Shown: positions 60,116 through 64,000 of the stretch, piece after piece | How positions within the stretch are numbered: position 1 is the first letter of the stretch | Layout: each line of letters begins with the position of its first letter | NCBI GenBank assembly: GCA_024683455.1 | Contig: JAIKYE010000036.1 | Coordinates: 1-64,000 of the forward strand | Direction: 5' to 3' | DNA length: 64,000 bases | DNA from: Bacteroidaceae bacterium | GTDB taxonomy: Bacteria; Bacteroidota; Bacteroidia; Bacteroidales; Bacteroidaceae | The notes under the pieces: generated by a model | Told to the model about the DNA's origin: nothing | Seen by the model: only the letters and a program-made list of their open reading frames with translations | Database searches by the model: none | Translations under genes and position numbers: made by a program

Positions 60116-60637
60116 TTATTTTTTATTGTTATCTAATATTTTCTTCAATTCGTTCCAGCGAGGATCGATAGGTTTGTCCTCTTCCTCTGCCGGATTTAGG
60201 GATTCTAAAGCTTCTGTCAACTGCTGGTTGCATGCTCCATCAGGATGAACGTGACGCAATGGAATTTCCAGAGCAGCAAACTCATAAATATTCCATGCAA
60301 CATTTAGTACACCATCCTCTTCTGGAACAACAATCAACTCACCATCATCAACAAACTCATCTCCCAGCTTTGCACGTAAAACATGCTCTGCACTGATGGG
60401 ACAATCCATCCAATCCAGACATCGGTCGCACAAGACTTTAACCGTACCTTCCAACTGAAACTTCAGTTCGTAGGCACCAGCTGTCCGCTTCACCCGTAAT
60501 GCGACATCCAGCTGACCTTGCTGAATTTCAGGACCCTGAACAGCGGAGAAGAAGTCGTCTTCTACATGCCAGTTGTACGACACAGTACCTTCCGACATGC
60601 CTTTCAGATCCACTTTATAGCTATCCAGTTTCTCCAT
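60116..60637 (-). CDS. DUF177/YceD family protein
   Basis: CDRCLDWMDCPI motif; immediately upstream of rpmF. Confidence 0.88.
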   Translation of the reverse strand: MEKLDSYKVDLKGMSEGTVSYNWHVEDDFFSAVQGPEIQQGQLDVALRVKRTAGAYELKFQLEGTVKVLCDRCLDWMDCPISAEHVLRAKLGDEFVDDGELIVVPEEDGVLNVAWNIYEFAALEIPLRHVHPDGACNQQLTEALESLNPAEEEDKPIDPRWNELKKILDNNKK

Positions 60638-60644
60638 CGGGCTG

Positions 60645-60652
60645 CAAAATTA
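60645..60652 (-). promoter_or_regulatory. -7 box (TAatTTTG on minus) for yceD-rpmF
   Basis: caaaatta on + strand only 7 nt before start codon. Confidence 0.5.
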
Positions 60653-60701
60653 CAAAAAAAACAAATAACGACGCAAGAAATTACTCTAAAAAATGGGCAA
60701 T

Positions 60702-61859
60702 TTAATGTTTTTTGAGTTCAATACGGAACGTAGTACCTTTTCCTATCTCAGAATTTTTCACAAAAATACGTCCATTATGATACTCTTCCACGATTCTCTT
60801 GGCTAACGAAAGTCCCAGCCCCCAACCACGTTTCTTGGTAGTAAAACCTGGAGTAAAAACTGTACGAAAATGATTCTTGGGAATACCCTTGCCCGTATCC
60901 GTAATCTCCACGGAGAAACAATTGGGTTCTTCGCGAGCCACCAAGGTAATACTTCCACTGCCATCCATGGCATCTATGGCATTCTTACATAGATTCTCAA
61001 TTACCCATTCAAAAAGCGGAGCACAGATGTTTACAATAAGAGGTACCTGTGGCAATTGGCACGTCATACTTACGCGGTTGCTGGTACGACGATTAATATA
61101 CTGTACCACCTGCTCTATCACATCATTCAGGCTCTCGGGTTTAGGCTCTGGCTGTGAACCTATCTTACTGAAACGTTCGGCTATACGTTGCAGGCGCTGT
61201 ACATCCTTTCCCATCTCAGGCAGCAATTCATCATCGGGATAGGTTTCACGCAACACTTCGTGCCAAGCCATCAAACTGCTGATAGGCGTCCCCAACTGAT
61301 GGGCAGTCTCCTTGCTAAGCCCTACCCAAACTTTATTCTGCTCAGCTTTTTTGCTACTCAAAAGAGCAAAGATAGCTACTACAACAAATATTAGCACAAT
61401 ACCCAGCTGCACATAGGGCCACCAGGCAAGTCGCCACAGTATCAAACTATCATCGTAGCAGATTTCCATATAATCGGTGGACGAAAGATTGATACGAATG
61501 ACCCTACCCGACTGACGCATATGTATGGATTTGGCCTTTACTACCTCCATTTCATTCTGACGTTCACGTTCGGAAATAGGTATATTACGATAGTCCTGCA
61601 CCTTGCCTTCACGATCAAGCACAACCACAGGAATGGTATTATTGCTATTCAGCACCGTCCAGACAAGGGTTAAATCGGTATTCTCATCGGCATTATTAAG
61701 ACTCCGCATAGCCTCGGCCCATATCTCCATCTTGCGCTGCTCCTCCTGTTTGAGGTCGCGCACAAGGAAATTGGACACCACCAGCGAGGCAACACTCAGC
61801 ACAACTGCGGCCACCACTAGCAGAATCTTCACCTGACGAATTCTGTTTATCCACTGCAT
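60702..61859 (-). CDS. Membrane sensor histidine kinase
   Basis: Two TM segments; GLSKETAHQLGTPISSLMAW (H box); NLCKNAIDAMDGSG; ITDTGKGIP; GWGLGLSLAKRI. Confidence 0.9.
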   Translation of the reverse strand: MQWINRIRQVKILLVVAAVVLSVASLVVSNFLVRDLKQEEQRKMEIWAEAMRSLNNADENTDLTLVWTVLNSNNTIPVVVLDREGKVQDYRNIPISERERQNEMEVVKAKSIHMRQSGRVIRINLSSTDYMEICYDDSLILWRLAWWPYVQLGIVLIFVVVAIFALLSSKKAEQNKVWVGLSKETAHQLGTPISSLMAWHEVLRETYPDDELLPEMGKDVQRLQRIAERFSKIGSQPEPKPESLNDVIEQVVQYINRRTSNRVSMTCQLPQVPLIVNICAPLFEWVIENLCKNAIDAMDGSGSITLVAREEPNCFSVEITDTGKGIPKNHFRTVFTPGFTTKKRGWGLGLSLAKRIVEEYHNGRIFVKNSEIGKGTTFRIELKKH

Positions 61860-61938
61860 ATCATATATATAACGTATAGAAATGTCATCTTATTGTATAA
61901 TTATGAATTATGAATTATGAATTATGAACTAAAAGTAG

Positions 61939-61946
61939 TATCTTTG
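61939..61946 (+). promoter_or_regulatory. -7 box TAtcTTTG abutting C11 peptidase start codon
   Basis: agtagtatctttgcacgcATG. Confidence 0.55.
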
Positions 61947-61951
61947 CACGC

Positions 61952-63121
61952 ATGAAATCAAAAATTATATACCTAATTATATATATAGGGATTACGCTTG
62001 CCTTCTCTGCATGCATTGACAATATAGACTTCCCAGATGAACCAGACACATATGAGAATATTGCCATCGTTTACTGGATGGGGGATAACAGTCTTAGCGG
62101 TGCAGCAGTACGTGACATCAAAGAACTTGTCCAAGGCAAAGACAAAATTCCCACAAATAGCAAGATTATCATCTATGCTGACACAGCAAGCGCATTCCCT
62201 GTAATCTATCAATTGGATGCAAAGAATGGGCTAAAGGTATGGAAAAAATATACTAAAGAAGAGGACTGCACTGATTCGCTAACCCTTCTGAACAACCTCA
62301 AGACTATAGTCAAGAACTTCCATGCAAAAAATTATGGACTAACTTTTGGGGCACACGGAACAGGATGGTCATGGCGACAACGTAGAGCCTTAGGCCCTGA
62401 TGACAACGATAGAAGTGCCGACAAATGGTTAAATGTCCCAACGTTGCGAGGTGTGTTGCAAGAACTACCCCATTTCAAATATATTTTCTTTGACGTCTGC
62501 TTTATGCAAAGCATTGAGGTTGCATACGAACTGCGTAACGTTACAGATTGGGTAGTAGGTTCTCCTGCCGAGATTCCCGGCCCAGGCGCCCCTTATAACC
62601 TCATTACAGACGCGCTATGCAAGGGAGATGCCTACGGAATAGTTGAAGGGTATGACAGCTACTATCCCAACAACAGATATAAGGGAGTAGTACTCTCTGC
62701 GGTAAATTGCAACGAGTTAGAGAACTTTACAGCCGCAACAAGTACATACATCAAAACTTTCTTTGCTGACTGTCATACAGTTTCCGGCACCGTTGCCCAA
62801 AATATTCAGAAGTATTCTTCAGAGTTCAGTTCCTTCACTTATTGTTACGACATGAATTCTATCATGCCTTACATTCTTTCCGATGAGGAATACCAGCAAT
62901 GGGTCGAGGCATTTGACAAAGCCGTTCCCTTGCGTAAAGCTAGTAGCGGTGAGTGGACGACTTCCGGACATTGCAACAACCCCTACATTTATGATTCCGA
63001 TCACTTTGGAGGCATCTCTATGTATATTCCTCAGGAAGGCGCAGATGGCAACGCCAAGAACAATGAGCTGAAACACTATCAGTGGTATAAAGATGTCGGA
63101 TGGAACGAGACTGGATGGTAA
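61952..63121 (+). CDS. Clostripain (C11)-family cysteine peptidase lipoprotein
   Basis: Lipobox LAFSAC; catalytic-like LTFGAHGTGWSW and YIFFDVCFMQSIEVAYELR. Confidence 0.85.
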   Translation: MKSKIIYLIIYIGITLAFSACIDNIDFPDEPDTYENIAIVYWMGDNSLSGAAVRDIKELVQGKDKIPTNSKIIIYADTASAFPVIYQLDAKNGLKVWKKYTKEEDCTDSLTLLNNLKTIVKNFHAKNYGLTFGAHGTGWSWRQRRALGPDDNDRSADKWLNVPTLRGVLQELPHFKYIFFDVCFMQSIEVAYELRNVTDWVVGSPAEIPGPGAPYNLITDALCKGDAYGIVEGYDSYYPNNRYKGVVLSAVNCNELENFTAATSTYIKTFFADCHTVSGTVAQNIQKYSSEFSSFTYCYDMNSIMPYILSDEEYQQWVEAFDKAVPLRKASSGEWTTSGHCNNPYIYDSDHFGGISMYIPQEGADGNAKNNELKHYQWYKDVGWNETGW

Positions 63122-63151
63122 AAAGAAAAAGATAATAAAATTACAAAACAT

Positions 63152-64000
63152 ATGTTATTTGACAAACAAACATACGTACAACGCCGTACCGTACTAAAAG
63201 AGCAGGTAGGCTCAGGCATTATCCTGCTGACAGGCAATAACGACTCGCCTGCCAACTATCCCTCTAACGCTTACCGATTCCGTCAGGACAGTTCATTCCT
63301 GTACTATTTCGGTCAGCACCGCGAAGGTCTGGCTGGCATCATAGATATTGACAACAACCGTGAGTATCTGGTGGGCAACGATATAGACATAGAGGATATT
63401 GTCTGGTTTGGCAGCGTGGACAGTGTAGCAGATATGGCAGCCCAAAGTGGTGTAGCTAACACTCTTACGATGGCACAGATGGCCGACTTCCTGAAGAAGG
63501 CAAAGAGCGAAGGTCGTACCATCCATTTCCTGCCCCCATACCGTCACGATCTGATGATTCAGTTGATGGACATTCTGGGTATCCATCCCAGCCAGCAAAA
63601 GGCTCAAGCCTCAGTAAAACTGATTATGGCAGTAGTCAACCAGCGTGCTGTTAAAACGGCCGAGGAGATTGCAGAGATAGAACGTGCTTGCGCCATTGGC
63701 TACGAGATGCACACCACAGCCATGAAGATGTGTCGTCCCGGTGTTACAGAACAGGAGATAAGCGGTCGCATCAGTGGCATTGCCAGCAGCAAAGGTTGCA
63801 TGGTATCTTTCCAAAGTATTGTCAGCATGCATGGTGAAATCATGCACGGATACCCAAGCCCACGCCCATTGGAGGCTGGGCGTCTGTTGCTTTGCGATGC
63901 AGGAGCAGAAACCAATGAGAACTACTGTAGTGACAACACACGTACCACCCCCATCAGTGGAAAGTTCACACAACGTCAGAAAGAGATTTACAGCATTGTA
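63152..64000 (+). CDS. Xaa-Pro aminopeptidase (M24B), 3' end outside window
   Basis: Open frame from ATG 63152 to the window end: MLFDKQTYVQRRTVLKEQVGSGIILLTGNNDSPANYPSNAYRFRQDSSFLYYFGQ...LLLCDAGAETNENYCSDNTRTTPISGKF; missing from ORF track because no stop is in the window. Confidence 0.9.
   Translation, partial: MLFDKQTYVQRRTVLKEQVGSGIILLTGNNDSPANYPSNAYRFRQDSSFLYYFGQHREGLAGIIDIDNNREYLVGNDIDIEDIVWFGSVDSVADMAAQSGVANTLTMAQMADFLKKAKSEGRTIHFLPPYRHDLMIQLMDILGIHPSQQKAQASVKLIMAVVNQRAVKTAEEIAEIERACAIGYEMHTTAMKMCRPGVTEQEISGRISGIASSKGCMVSFQSIVSMHGEIMHGYPSPRPLEAGRLLLCDAGAETNENYCSDNTRTTPISGKFTQRQKEIYSIV

Overview
The window reads as a Bacteroidales (Prevotellaceae-like) chromosome segment. This placement rests on gene content and on repeated TAnnTTTG -7 promoter boxes; no phylogeny was run. 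Most of it is core housekeeping: groES/groEL, greA, queA, asnS, an RluB-type synthase, purB, two tRNA-Val(UAC), trpS, mutL, OstA/SurA/PpiC-like genes, guaB, recQ, clpX/clpP, tig, lptB, MlaE/MlaF-like genes, der, era, fabH, rpmF, a histidine kinase, a C11 peptidase and an M24 peptidase. There is also a GH92/GH125/transglutaminase block and a tandem TlpA-like block at the left edge. The main accessory feature is about 18.0-29.6 kb. It holds a LuxR-type regulator, a TolC/HlyD/C39-peptidase-ABC exporter, a short LanC-like protein, a family-4-like glycosyltransferase, and a 336-aa GG-leader protein. That protein has a 15-nt/5-aa (GQDNY) repeat array and a C-terminal glycine-zipper-like hydrophobic segment. 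Downstream are a decayed IS4-like transposase, a small membrane protein (immunity candidate) and a Stealth-type phosphotransferase. I propose this is a putative glycosylated or otherwise modified bacteriocin/exported-peptide system. Other notable signals are heptanucleotide tandem arrays at several loci (two inside queA), a GC-rich palindromic repeat family that enters two or three coding regions, and a dense direct/inverted repeat element at 29.9-30.15 kb. All family assignments come from reading motifs; no database search was run.
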